Assembly (NCBI GenBank): GCA_002633025.1
Contig: NMRB01001036.1
Coordinates: 58,875 to 122,874, forward strand
DNA from: Notospermus geniculatus
Lineage: Eukaryota > Nemertea > Pilidiophora > Heteronemertea > Lineidae
DNA: 64,000 nt
Direction of reading: 5' to 3'
The position numbers were made by a program, and so were the translations under genes. The notes under the pieces were generated by a model. The model saw only the letters and a list, made by a program, of their open reading frames with translations. It was not told where the DNA came from and ran no database searches. Positions within the stretch are counted from its first letter, which is position 1. Every line of letters begins with the position of its first letter. Of the stretch, positions 47,324-58,599 are shown in pieces.

Positions 47324-47606
47324 GTTAGTATTTTGTTATTGAATTTCTGTCGTGTCTGTTGAGTTGAAGGTTTTAGGTTACAAGTTCTTCAGACCCTCTA
47401 CCTTAATTTTCAGTGCTGCTGCTGCTGCTTGGCATTAAAAACACTTCCTTAATGCGAACTGGTCATGCCAATCAATGTGTCAGAATAGAAAATCAAATGC
47501 CACCATCTAGAATCTATTACTTTACTCACTTAGGAATTTTTTGCCTCCTTAGAGCATATTTGCACAACTGCATTTTGCATGTCACAAAAACAAGAGTTAT
47601 CATGGC

Positions 47607-48099
47607 CACTGTGGGCTACCCGTCGAGGGTTATTAGAATTACCCTCGACGCATGGCCGCCATTATCTCAATCGATTCGCGAGGATTTTTGCTCACTGTGA
47701 CCAGTAGAGTGTAATTCATGGCTTCATTTTCAGCAGGTATGTAGAGAAAATTGTCACACACACGTCTGTACTTGTCTTTTCTCTGCAAGTCGCCTATGAG
47801 CCGCGTAATTTGCCTTTGAAAACATCGATGAAGTCGAGGGTTTTTCACACGGTCGAATCACCCTCTTTGCAGAAAATGTGGCGGGTGATAAACCCTCGAC
47901 TTCATCGAAGTTTTCCAAGGCAAATTACGCGGCTCATTGGCGATTTGCAGAGAAAAGACAAGTACATACCTGCTGAAAATGAAGCCGTAAATTACACTCG
48001 ATAGGGCACAGTGAGCAAAAATCCTCGCGAATCGATTGAGAAAATGGCGGCCATGCGTCGAGGGTAATTCTAATAACCCTCGACGGGTAGCCCACAGTG
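47607..48099. mobile_element. 493-bp near-perfect palindrome with 5-bp duplications
   Basis: Ends CACTGTGGGCTACCCGTCGA / TCGACGGGTAGCCCACAGTG. Arms of about 210-235 bp are nearly identical inverted copies, with a second terminal hairpin (cgagggttattagaattaccctcg). ATGGC flanks both sides (47602-47606, 48100-48104). Confidence 0.85.
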
Positions 48100-48192
48100 A
48101 TGGCTGCGTCTTGACCGATTTTAAAGTTGATTTCTCTTATGACGTGTCGTCCGGCGTCGGTGTCCGTCGTCTTTAACCCTTTAGATCCTGAG

Positions 48193-49390
48193 ATTTTTAG
48201 CTCACCTCTGTGAGGTGAGCTTCTCTCATGGTGTGTCGTCCGTCGTCGTCGTTAACAGGGGTGGCACGTTTCTAAACCGCTTGGGTTACAAACTTGAAAT
48301 TTGGTGTACAGGTACCCTATGGTAAAAACTATCTCTGGACCGAAACTTAGCGCTGTTGGTTGTACACTCTGGCCTGTAGGGGGCGCTTTGTGAAAACCTT
48401 CTTTCGGCCGTATCTCCTGAACGCTGTTAGCTAGAACCACGAAACTTTTATGGTGGGTTCCTCTGATGAGACTTCATCACATAAATCCCGGGTTTTTGAT
48501 TTGACCTACTTTTCAAGGTCACAGAGGTCAAAGTTCAAAATTCACTGTTTGGTGGCACATTTCATTGCTATTTGACATAGAGTGTTGTGATTTGGTGTGA
48601 AGATATATCTAGGTACCCTGCACGAATGCACCAAATTTCAACCCGATCGGACTTCAAATATGGCCGCAGGGAAGCCATCTTGAAAAATGGACTTTGACCC
48701 ACATTTTATAAATAAAGAGTAGGTAGGATGTTTTAACATTGCTAAAATATGTATCTAGGTACCATATAAATATATGGTAAATTTCAGTCAGATTCGACGT
48801 CAAATATGGCCGCCAGGGAGCCATCTTGAAAAATGCACTTCGACCCACACCTCATAAATAATGGGAGCTAGGATGCTTTAACCATGCCTAAATATGAGCC
48901 TTGGTACCATCTACTTATATGTCAAATTTCGGTTCGATTGGACTTCAACATGGCTGCCAGGCGGCCATCTTGAAAAATTGACTTTGGCCATATCTCATCG
49001 GTAGTAGTAAATGTTACGATGTTTCAATGTTGTCTAAATATCTATGCAAGTATCCTGTACATTCCTGCTGAAATTTCAGTCCCAACGAACATCACGTGTG
49101 GCCACCAGGTGGCCATCTTGAAAAATCGAATTTTTGACATCTGTGACCTAGACAGGAAAGCAGTTTGTTCACAAATACCACTTGTATTCATTGTACTCCT
49201 TCTAGGTGCCATCACCTGAGTTTATGTCATCGACTGATAATACTGATCAGATCATAAAAATACTTCTTGGTGTGTTCAGCTTTATCTTATCTGTACTGAT
49301 CCTTCAACATTCACCATGAGAGTCATAGTTTCACACTTAACCATGGAGACTTGTCACAGAGGTGAGCACAATGGCCCTGGCCATTTCATT
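48193..49390 (+). mobile_element. Family A element, copy A2a
   Basis: 5' TTTTTAGCTCACCTCTGTGA with hairpin, GTC microsatellite, tandem modules, then 3' TCACAGAGGTGAGC, complementary over 14 nt to the 5' word, and the variant terminal hairpin ATGGCCctGGCCAT followed by TTCATT. Confidence 0.75.
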
Positions 49391-49545
49391 ATAATTTTCG
49401 GCTCTAGAATCCTGAGAATTTTGGCGCTTTTTGCCAAAAACGACATACTATCGGTTTTTCGAAAAATGAGATAAAAAAACTTATAAATAATGTACAACAA
49501 GTTGTGTTTATTTTGTTCCTTAGTAATCACTCTTTCATATTACAT

Positions 49546-50475
49546 GGTTTTTAGCTCACTCTTGAGCTTTTACCGTCCTGCGGTGTCCGTCGTCCGTCGT
49601 CGTCGTCCGTCGTCCGTTAGCAGGGCACGTTTCGTAACCGCTGAAGCTATTGATCTGAAACTTGGTACATATATACTAGGACCCTAGGTCAGATGACCTA
49701 TGACACCAAGTTTCGGTCCGATTCGATTCTTGGCTTGGCCTCCAGGTGGCCAAAACCAAAAACACAAAAAGTGCAATAACTCCTGAACTAATGACTGGAT
49801 CGTCTCCAAATTTTTATCATAGGTGTATCTAATTAGGATACATAACATATATAACGGGTTTTTGATTTGACGTACTTTTCAAGGTTACAGATGTCAAAGT
49901 TCTACAAAAGTGACGAACCTGCCACAGGTCCTAGATCCTCATTATTCCACCGAGCATCTTCATATCTTGCATAAACATGTATTAGAGGGGTACCTTCAAA
50001 ACTACCGAGTTTCGGTCCGATCGGACATCCAATATGGCCACCAGGTGGCGTAACCTGAAAATCATCCAAGTGCTATAACTCAGGAACGGCTTGACCCAGA
50101 GTGCTTAAACTTGATATTTACCTCTCTCTAGGTGACCTTTACAAGCACGTCAAATTTCGGCCTGATTAAACTTCCAATATGGCCGACAGATGGCGTAACC
50201 CGAAAATCATGAAATGTGCTATAACTCAGGAACGACTTGACCCAGAGTGCTCAAATGTGCTATGTGGCTCCCTCTAGATGACCTTTATGTGCATGTGAAG
50301 TTTTGGCCCGATCGGACATCCAGTATGGCCGCCAGGTGGCATAACCCAACAATCATTGAAGTCCTGCAACTTGGGAATGACCTGACCCAGATTGCTCATA
50401 ACTGACATGTACCTCTGTCATTACATTGTTATGTCCAAATGAGTGAGCACATGGTCCATGGACCATTTCATTCAG
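49546..50475 (+). mobile_element. Family A element, copy A2b
   Basis: 5' TTTTTAGCTCACTCTTGAGC hairpin; 3' GAGTGAGC (50441-50448) complementary to GCTCACTC; then ATGGTCCATGGACCAT and TTCATT. Confidence 0.75.
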
Positions 50476-50899
50476 GACATAAATGCAAGGATAAGTGAAA
50501 CTAATCCTTTTCAGTCTGGGCAATTTCTGAAAAGCTGTCCAAACTTGAACATGTTGAAGCCCTGAACGGCCTGAGTCGGTCGGCTGTGACTTTTCCCGTC
50601 ATGCACAACAGCAAACACACTCCCAGTTATTGTCAAAGGGCAGGAAATATTCAGTTAGCGAGTAAACCCTTGGTAAAACGGAAATGATTTCAAAATCCTT
50701 GGTCGGCCACAGTCGGCCGTTCATACCCTGTGGGCCCCCGGGCCCCCCGCCAAAACTGAAGACGAGGCACGCAAACACACTGCCGATCCCACTGCCGATC
50801 TGAAACAAGCGCCATCCGACACAATACCACGTGGTTCTGGCATAGCACACACACCAGCAAGGGACACAAGACCTGACCCCCTTCAGGGCCTGAACTTAC

Positions 50900-51019
50900 C
50901 TCAATCAAGCCCTGAACTTCAATATCGCAACCCCCATTCGACAAGTCATCATATCCACCGCTCCCCTCATCACTTTCATTGCCGTCTTTGAGCTTGAAAA
51001 GCCGCTGGACACTCGCCAT
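50900..51019 (-). CDS. First coding exon of the P1 element (putative transposase N-terminus)
   Basis: Forty codons from ATG to a strong gtaagt donor. Reads MASVQRLFKLKDGNESDEG, then an acidic Ser/Gly-rich stretch ending VQGLIE. Position just inside the right end of a piggyBac-like element suggests the acidic N-terminus of its transposase. No downstream exon is visible because other elements replaced the interior. No family motif is present to prove it. Confidence 0.45.
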
Positions 51020-51316
51020 TATTCCCTGCACAATGCATGCAATGGGTCTGACTCACCTACCTGGTCCCCAAACTTCAATCGAAAATATCCAGTGTAACTT
51101 CCACAGCAACATAATAGAAAGTGCCATGCATTTGATTGCATCGACTCTCAACTAACAGGGAACGAGGTTAGATTGGGATTCCCCGTGATCGAGTTAGCGT
51201 GGAATGGTTATAAATAGAGCGGCCGAGTGCGGGCGGTTCAGGATGTAATAGGAAGGCCGACTACGGCCGATCGAGGATCTAAAGGGTTAACAGGGCAGGG
51301 GTGGCAAGTTTCTTAA

Positions 51317-52795
51317 CCCTTACGTGCCCAAACTCGCTGTTTGGCGAGCGTGGCCTGTACCACAAACCCTCGGACATTCAAACTGAGATAGAATCGTAAC
51401 CAGTGGACCGATTGATGTTCTCTTTGCATATTTTTTAATGCGAGACTACCCCCCCTGAATATGCGATTTTGCTTTGTTTGAAGAAAGCTCGGTAAAATTG
51501 CGTTTTAACGTTTGTCCGGGGTCTAGATTGACCGACTCCAAAGTGCAAATCTGACTTGTTGTGACAAAATGGCTACCTCCGGAACGGAAGCAGCTACGAA
51601 GACGCAACTAGCGCCAAAAGAAAGAGGAGCAAAAAGTAGCATCATTTTGGTCAATTTTCAGACGTGAACGAGCAACGGTTTTCGAGATATGGTCGCGTGT
51701 CACAAATAGGGCACCCTAATATGGGGGATTGTCTCCCTTGAGATTTTTTTTCGGATTTTAATTTTGATTTTCTCCACAATGAGTGGGGCTATTTTACTGA
51801 ATGAGTTACCATTTTGTAGCTTAGAATGTCTCTTTTAAAATAGTAATCGATCCAATCTACTTGCACCACACTGAAGGACTACAGATGCATTCAAGCAAAT
51901 GAAGTCAGTGGGGGATCGGAGGGGGGGGCAGTCGGAGGGGGGGNCAATGGTGGGGGCGCACCCGCTGCACGCCCCCCTTTCGGCCAACAAATCTGTATAA
52001 TCGACTGTGAAATTATGAAATTTGGAGCAAGTCATTGAAATTTACTGCCGATTTCAATGTTTCTAGCACAGTGCACCCCTTCTTTCCCAAAATCCTGAAT
52101 CAGTCCCTGTAGATGAGGTCAAAAGAAGCCATGCACACACAGGTGTTTGTCCACAGAACTTTGTGTACATAAATGTACAGACCATATACACTTACTAGAA
52201 AGTGTATAAATGTACAGACCATAAAACTTAGTGAATGAAATTAAGTATTTTCTGAAAGAATGAATTCTCCTGTTTATTACAATACCAAATTTGTATGGAT
52301 TGGGTGGAAAACAAGGGAATTATGGTACCATCTGTGAAAAAGGTCCGTTTTGAGAAAACCGCGAAAAACGTCTGTAAATTGTAATGCATTTCCTTTAAAA
52401 CTGAGTTGATTAAAGGCAATTATCTCATTAATTAAAAACAATAGAGTTATTTTTTTGATGGTTTTTGATGAGGCTTAACATGCTTCATTAACACAGTAAT
52501 TATTGAAAAATTGATAATTTTGACCTGGTGACACATTGGGTGCCCTATTTGTGACACGCAACCATATAGATGTTTAAAGATTGGCAACCTGATGAAAACC
52601 TAGTCAGGATTTGACTATTTCCTCACAACTTGAATCTTTGGCTCTGGCCTGTTTCTCTCACAGACATTTTGGAACAGGCAAACCTACATGAGGTCGTGGC
52701 CCATTTCGTTGCCTCCAGAATGAGTGGCTTGGCGCCAGTTTTGGTTGCAATTTCAGGGAGCTAGGCACAATGTACACTTTCCAGGCACGTAAGGG
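51317..52795. mobile_element. piggyBac-like element P2
   Basis: TTAA at 51313-51316 and 52796-52799; ends CCCTTACGTGCC / GGCACGTAAGGG. Interior mirrored blocks (cgtgtcacaaatagggcacc at 51695 and ggtgccctatttgtgacacg at 52538). No transposase frame. It splits a family A copy exactly at gtttcTTAAccgcttgg. Confidence 0.85.
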
Positions 52796-53281
52796 TTAAC
52801 CGCTTGGCTTAAAAGCTTGTAACTTGGTGTATAGGTACCTTAACTATCTCAAGACCGAAACTTAGTGCTGCTGGTTGTACACTCAGGCCTGTAGGGGATG
52901 CTTTGTGGAAACCTTCTGGCCATATCTCCTGAATGCTGCTGACTAGAACCATGAAACTTTTATGGTGACTTGCTCTGATGAGGCTTCATCACATAAATTT
53001 CGGGTTTTTGCTTTGACCTACTTTTCAAGGTCACGGAGGTCAAAGTTAAAAATTACACTGTTTCATGGCACATTTCGTTGCTATGTGGTGTGGAGTGTTT
53101 TGATTTGGTGTGATCTAGGCACCCTCTACAAGACACCAAATTTCGGCCCATTCGACTTCAAATATGGCCGCCAAGAAGCGATCTTGAAAAAACGAATTTC
53201 ACAAATTTTCATCCCCAACCGGGGTCTTCCTAAGGCACTTTCTAGAAGCGATCCCAGAATTGAATAACTCGCACCGCTTAA

Positions 53282-54197
53282 AGGGGAACTGACCACTTTG
53301 CCAGCCAAACTGGGCTACCTACACCTCAAAATGCCTTATGATATCACTTCAGGACTCACAACAGTTTTATTTGAAAATCTCCACCCATTTCCGATATAAA
53401 CACCAAAATGTAATTTTCGAATTCAAATTTCCTGCTCAATTAGTGATGTCATTCAGAGAACCATTACAATATAGTGACCATTGCAGAATGTGCTATATCT
53501 GTATCTAAGACAGCTGGAAAGAATATATGTGACCCGGCACAGCAAAATGAGTCGGAAGTCGCACAGAAGAAGACCGAAGGTGGAACCAGACAGCAACCAC
53601 AGAAATCGACCAAGTCAAATTTCACAATGGGCAGACAATCCTGAAATCAGCGAACCGTTGGTGTCACCTTGGACATGTTGGGTCTTCTTATGTGCGCATT
53701 CCGACTCATTTTGTCGTGCCGGGTCACATATTTCTAATGTCAACCGTGTTGCCCTGATTGAAAATCAATTAGTTACCCTGTGGGGATCTTTACACTTGAA
53801 ATTCAGGTGAAAATTCAGAAATAATTGAAAGACCATATTTAGAGATTTCGATATCTTAGTCAATGTCGACAGTTTGTTGAATAATAATACCCTTCCTGAG
53901 ACAGTTAGTGCTTACTTTGGACTTTTCCTCCTAAATCAACACTTTGAGTCAGAAAGTGCACTTGACAGGCTCTCTAGGATAAAGATTTGGTACATTGTAG
54001 AATGGATGACTATAGAAATGGTTCTAGGTATGACATCACTAATTGAGCGGGAAATTTGAATTCTGAGAAATACATTTTTGTGTGTAGTTTGAAAATGAGC
54101 TGAGATTTTTTCACCAAATTTTTGCCAGCCATAGAGTGGTTTCATACCCATTTGGAACAGCAAAATATTCATTATATTTGAAGGGGTCAGTTCCTCT
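53282..54197. mobile_element. TTAA-flanked element P3
   Basis: TTAA at 53278-53281 and 54198-54201; ends AGGGGAACTGACC / GGTCAGTTCCTCT. No transposase. Confidence 0.78.
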
Positions 54198-54201
54198 TTA
54201 A

Positions 54202-54457
54202 CACTTTCACCACCAGACTTTTTTCAACATTTACCAAACTTTAATACAAAGCATCTCAATTACTGGGAGGGGATAACTCCATTTTGTGTAATGCATTCTC
54301 CAGTAAAAACGGACATTATAAAGCGATGTTACTCCAAAACCATTTGAACAGTCCTTACGATATTTTCTACAGTTGTTCATGGTGCTGCCATATACATGTA
54401 TAGTGCTATGCAGAAAACACCAAAAGACGGAAATTTCTGTTTTTGGCGGTCAAAGTG
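54202..54457. mobile_element. TTAA-flanked element P4, abutting P3
   Basis: Shares the TTAA at 54198-54201 with P3; the other TTAA is 54458-54461. Ends CACTTTCACCACCA / TGGCGGTCAAAGTG. Confidence 0.75.
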
Positions 54458-54598
54458 TTAAAAAGGCCATATGAAGCAGAGGTTCCTGCTGTTATGTGTT
54501 GAAATGTGTTCCCTCGACCTGATTCCCTTTCCCTTGTTTGTACTTGGAACTGAATCTCCCGTCATACAACACTGAAGTAATTCATTTCACATTTGCAG

Positions 54599-54819
54599 GA
54601 GATGGGGTTTTCACAAAAACAAGCTGAGTCAGCAATACGACAGTACGGCACTGTCCAAGCAGCACTCGATTCACTGTTAGCTGGCGTGGCAGAAAATTCT
54701 TTACAAACAGAAACCTACGCATCCGATGAAGATGATTTCAGTGAGCCAACACCTACTCCAGTTTTACAGCAGTCACATCCAATACCACTAGTGGCAACTC
54801 CTTCGGATACAAAAATGGA
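54599..54819 (+). CDS. UBA exon of the TTC31-like gene
   Basis: Acceptor tttgcag, donor gtaagt. Encodes EMGFSQKQAESAIRQYGTVQ and AALDSLL, a complete UBA domain (MGF loop, A..ALR-type helix 2, V..A...LL helix 3), followed by an acidic Pro/Thr/Gln-rich linker. UBA domains bind ubiquitin. Phase 0 in, phase 2 out. Confidence 0.9.
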
Positions 54820-56458
54820 GTAAGTGGTCTACGTTTGGTCTGTTGTGGATGAACATGTTCATAATTTACTCAATTTATTTAAAATGCTTGTCTAAAAAAA
54901 TCATAAATATATTCTCACAGTGAAATTTTAACCCTTTCTTTGAACCTTAGTTTTATAAAGTGCCTGGAAAGCAGTTACCCTGAATTTGGTGAATGACTTT
55001 GAAAATGGGTGATCTTTTAGCCATTAAAACAATTTCAGGAGGAGCTTCAATGGAAAAAAACATGAGGAGACAGTAGTTGTACATGTAAAGACATTAGGCT
55101 GCATGATCCATCATCGATTTGGTCCTGAAATTGACGTAGTTTTGTTTAATAAAGTCTGTGAAATGATATCCAAAATCAGTAGAAATACAGTGGTGCATTA
55201 CTCACCAACTTGAATCTCAAAATATGTAGACAATTTGGTCAAAATCCCCCAAAATAAAAATAATTAAGCACATCTTCAGAAATTCGTGGAATTTCACCTG
55301 CTAGCCGAACGTCATTGGTAGAAGGAATCTGATTGGCTGGCTCATTGTTGAGTGAATTACGTTTGTAAACAGGTATCGCCGAAGCCTGTCTTGTGGCATT
55401 TCAGGTGTATGTGCTTGAGCACAAAGCTGATTTTGTGGCATTTTGTGTTAAAGGGTTAAGCTTCATACTTTAGTGGTGGCGTCTTCCACCGCAGAACAGC
55501 GTCATGCGAAACATCATGATTCAATGGCACGAAAAATGAATTACTGCCACGAATGTTTGCTGGACAGCCATAATACTAATACTTTCGGGTGTGGCATCCA
55601 CTTTAAAGATAATGTATCACCATGATCACGGGTATTTTCATGGGCCAGGAAAATAATTGTTTATTTACATTTTGTTTGCTTGTGTCCAGTCCTTCTTTGT
55701 CTTATGAGTAATTTGTTGGTGGCATGCCCCTCTAGAAATTCTTTTGATACCAAAAGTATTGAATATGGTGGGTTGGCATGTCCCAAAAGTCCAAATTAAC
55801 ATACATGTAATGTAAACATCCATGTTTACAAACATTGAATGTAAACAATGAAGTCGTGATACATTATCTTTAATATTTTAATAAACAAAAAAATGAATGT
55901 TTGAAAGGTCTGATTGTTGTCCTCAATAACCGATAGGTGTTTTGAGCAAAAAAGTCTCAACCCTTTTGCAAAAAATCTAGTGAAACCATCAGAGTGCCCC
56001 AAATTCCTTCTGTGTCCCAGTGGGTTGTGGCTGAGTAGGCGAAGGGTTAACTTGGCTGTTTGACATGAATGTGTCATATCACACATTTTTGTGCACTGAC
56101 CCTTTGACCTGTATCCCACAGGGTCAGGAAACGAAAAAGAAAAGAAAATTTTCCCATTGTTAGGTAAAACATAAGTGTTATCAATGGATATGTGTTTTAT
56201 CAGGTGGCCCCCCCAAAATCACCCCTGACATACTAAGGAATTTTCAATAACCACAACACATGCAAGCTGGTCACTTGATATTTTCAGAGAACGACAAATC
56301 AGTTTTTTTGCTGGTTAACAAGAATTCCAGAAGTTGATTGTCTGCATCAAATGGTGGTTTTCCATAGACTTACTTGTAGAATCTATAATAAAATCTGCAG
56401 TTGGCCCAGGACCGCTAAGGTACCGACTTCGGCCAACTCCAGGTGTCTAATTCCGTGA
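54820..56458. other. Intronic stretch
   Basis: Apart from the MITE at 55617-55869, no gene or named repeat was recognised. Confidence 0.45.
55617..55869. mobile_element. TTAA-flanked MITE, copy 2
   Basis: TTAA at 55613-55616 and 55870-55873; same ends and interior as 43822-44069, same orientation. Confidence 0.85.
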
Positions 56459-56748
56459 TTTTTTAGCTCACCCGTGAGCTATAGTCGTCATGCAGTGTCC
56501 GTTGCCCGTTGTCGTCGGCGTCGTCCGTCGTCGGTGTCCGTTAGCAGGGCACGTTTCGTAACCGCTGGAGCTATTGATCTGAAACTTAGTACATATATAC
56601 CCCTAGGTCAGATGACCTATGACACCAAGTTTCGGTCCGATTCGATTCTTGGCTTGGCCTCCAGGTGGCCAAAACCCAAAACACAAAAAGTGCAATAACT
56701 CCTGAACTAATGACTGGATCATCTCCAAATTTTTATCATATGTGTATC

Positions 56749-57758
56749 TGTGACGGTCGCGGACACGGAATGGAATGGAACAACGAATGGAAATTAAAGA
56801 GATGATAATATTCAATGCAAATACTATATCAGATATTAGCGACTAGAGTCTTTCAGATCATCCAGAAATCCTTGCATCGCATCAATAAACTGACTCACAT
56901 CGGGCGTTGTCTGAAATCTGGGACTTTCTTCCTCTACGGCAATACTATTTTGCTGGGGAAACTGCGTTCTCGTAGTACTCTGGGTTGGTCTCCAATAGGT
57001 CATTGACGGCATTTCATTTTCGCGATGATGCTGATGATAACGGCACTCTCGGGAATACTCTTCTGTGCTAGCATTTTGGGCAGTTAGGCCTATGTTCTCA
57101 AATTGTGACTTAGATCTGCTTACTTGTGAAGACAATTCTTCTAATTCTTCTCTTGTCTTTTCAACTTCATCAGCTAACAACTGCTCGGCGGCCAGTTGAC
57201 CAAGAATTTCCAAACCCGTAGGCCTAGGCATGGTAGGCCTAGGCCTAGGCCTAGCTGATTGATTTCGTACTGGAGTTGAGTCGTCTCGTGCGTCATAAGT
57301 TGCCATAATTCACGAATTCAAATTCAACGAAATTCACAAACATCTGTAAATCGGCACACATCAATCAATCTAAACAAAATCCAATGTCCAATCCAGAATG
57401 CTTCTTTGTCAGCTATGCAATGTGACGGTCGCGGACACGGAATGGAATGGAACAACGAATGGAAATTAAAGAGATGATAATATTCAATGCAAATACTATA
57501 TCAGATATTGAAGAAACGAATATTGATAGCTGACATTTTCCTGAAGCCTATGTTGTCCCAATGCGAACCGAAGATCAACTGTCGCAACTGATCCCACGAC
57601 GACCCGACGTAACCCAAAGTGACGTCCTGAAGACGTTCCCGTCATCTCTATTACGCTGCAGCTCTGTCTGACGTAATCGTTTCACCACGCAGAATCCGCA
57701 AATGACGTCATAAAATTTACTGTACAAAACAAAACCAATGACGTAATAATCCACAACA
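56749..57758 (-). mobile_element. Young, internally deleted LTR retrotransposon
   Basis: GTATC target duplication (56744-56748, 57759-57763); the unfilled sequence is seen at 49826 (gtgtatctaattagg). A full 338-bp LTR (57421-57758) starts TGTTGTGG and ends CCGTCACA on the minus strand. The other LTR keeps only 89 bp (56749-56837), identical to 57421-57509. A gag-like frame lies between. No protease, reverse transcriptase or integrase. Confidence 0.85.
56836..57306 (-). CDS. Gag-like frame of the LTR element
   Basis: 156 codons: basic Pro/Arg-rich start (ARPRPRPTMPRPTG), a coiled coil (AAEQLLADEVEKTREELEEL) and a polar C-terminus. Starts 114 bp inside the full LTR, the usual place of gag. Its stop lies at the deletion junction with the truncated LTR, so the natural C-terminus is missing. 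No zinc knuckle is present. Confidence 0.6.
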   Translation of the reverse strand: MATYDARDDSTPVRNQSARPRPRPTMPRPTGLEILGQLAAEQLLADEVEKTREELEELSSQVSRSKSQFENIGLTAQNASTEEYSRECRYHQHHRENEMPSMTYWRPTQSTTRTQFPQQNSIAVEEESPRFQTTPDVSQFIDAMQGFLDDLKDSSR

Positions 57759-58599
57759 GTATCTAATTAGGATACATAACATATATAACAGGTTTTTGAT
57801 TTGACCTACTTTTCAAGGTCACAGAGGTCAAAGTTATACAAAAGTAATGAACCTGCCACAGTTCTTCATTATTTCACCGAGTGTCTTCATATCTTGCATA
57901 AACGTGTATTAGAGGGGTACCTTAAAAAATACCAAGTTTCGGCCCGATCGGACATCCAATATGGCCACCAGGTGGCGTAACCTGAAAATCATCCAAGTGC
58001 TATAACTCAGGAACGGCTTGACCCAGAGTGCTCAAACTTGACATTTACCTCCCTCTTGATGACCTTTACAAGCACGACAAATTTCGGCGTGATTAAACTT
58101 CCAATATGGCCGCCAGGTGGTGTAACCCGAAAATCATCAAATGTGCTATAACTCAGGAACGACTTGCCCCAGAGCGCTCAAATGTGCTATGTGGCTCCCT
58201 CTAGATGACCTTTATGTGCATGTGAAGTTTTGGCCCAATCGGACATCCAATATGGCCACCAGGTGGCATAACCCAAAAGTCATTGAAGTCCTGCAACTTG
58301 GGAATGACTTGATCCAGATTGATCTGACATGTACCTCTCTCTGTCCTTTCACTATTATGTCCAAACGGGTGAGCACATGGTCCATGGACCATTTCATTTC
58401 GCTGTAGCACAGGTTAATAATGCTCATCTTTCAGCCGCACCACCCATTCCTGCAGTTGTCAGTCCCATTTCAGATGATTTGCAGGGTTCTGCCGCTGCTG
58501 GCTGGTCCAGGACGCCGAAATGCCGACCGGCACTCAGCCTAAAAAGAGTATTTTCCGACCATCACAACTAATGAAGTGTGCCATGAGAGATGTCCGCCA

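Larger units (their letters stand above)
48177..51286 (-). mobile_element. piggyBac-like element P1
   Basis: TTAA at 48173-48176 and 51287-51290; ends CCCTTTAGATCCT / AGGATCTAAAGGG, the CCC start and TTAA target being typical of piggyBac. It sits in an older family A copy. Two family A copies (48193-49390 and 49546-50475) were inserted into it. Orientation is taken from the minus-strand exon at 50900-51019. Confidence 0.78.
56459..58395 (+). mobile_element. Family A element, copy A3, split by an LTR element
   Basis: 5' TTTTTAGCTCACCCGTGAGC hairpin; 3' ACGGGTGAGC (58365-58374), complementary over 10 nt to the 5' word; then ATGGTCCATGGACCAT and TTTCATT. The LTR element 56749-57758 interrupts it. 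Confidence 0.75.

Noticed and set aside
58437-58570. Possible exon reading APPIPAVVSPISDD then GSAAAGW
   Set aside because: It looks protein-like and follows ctttcag, but its phase does not fit the UBA exon donor, no good donor follows, and a second frame is equally tempting. Kept out of the gene model.
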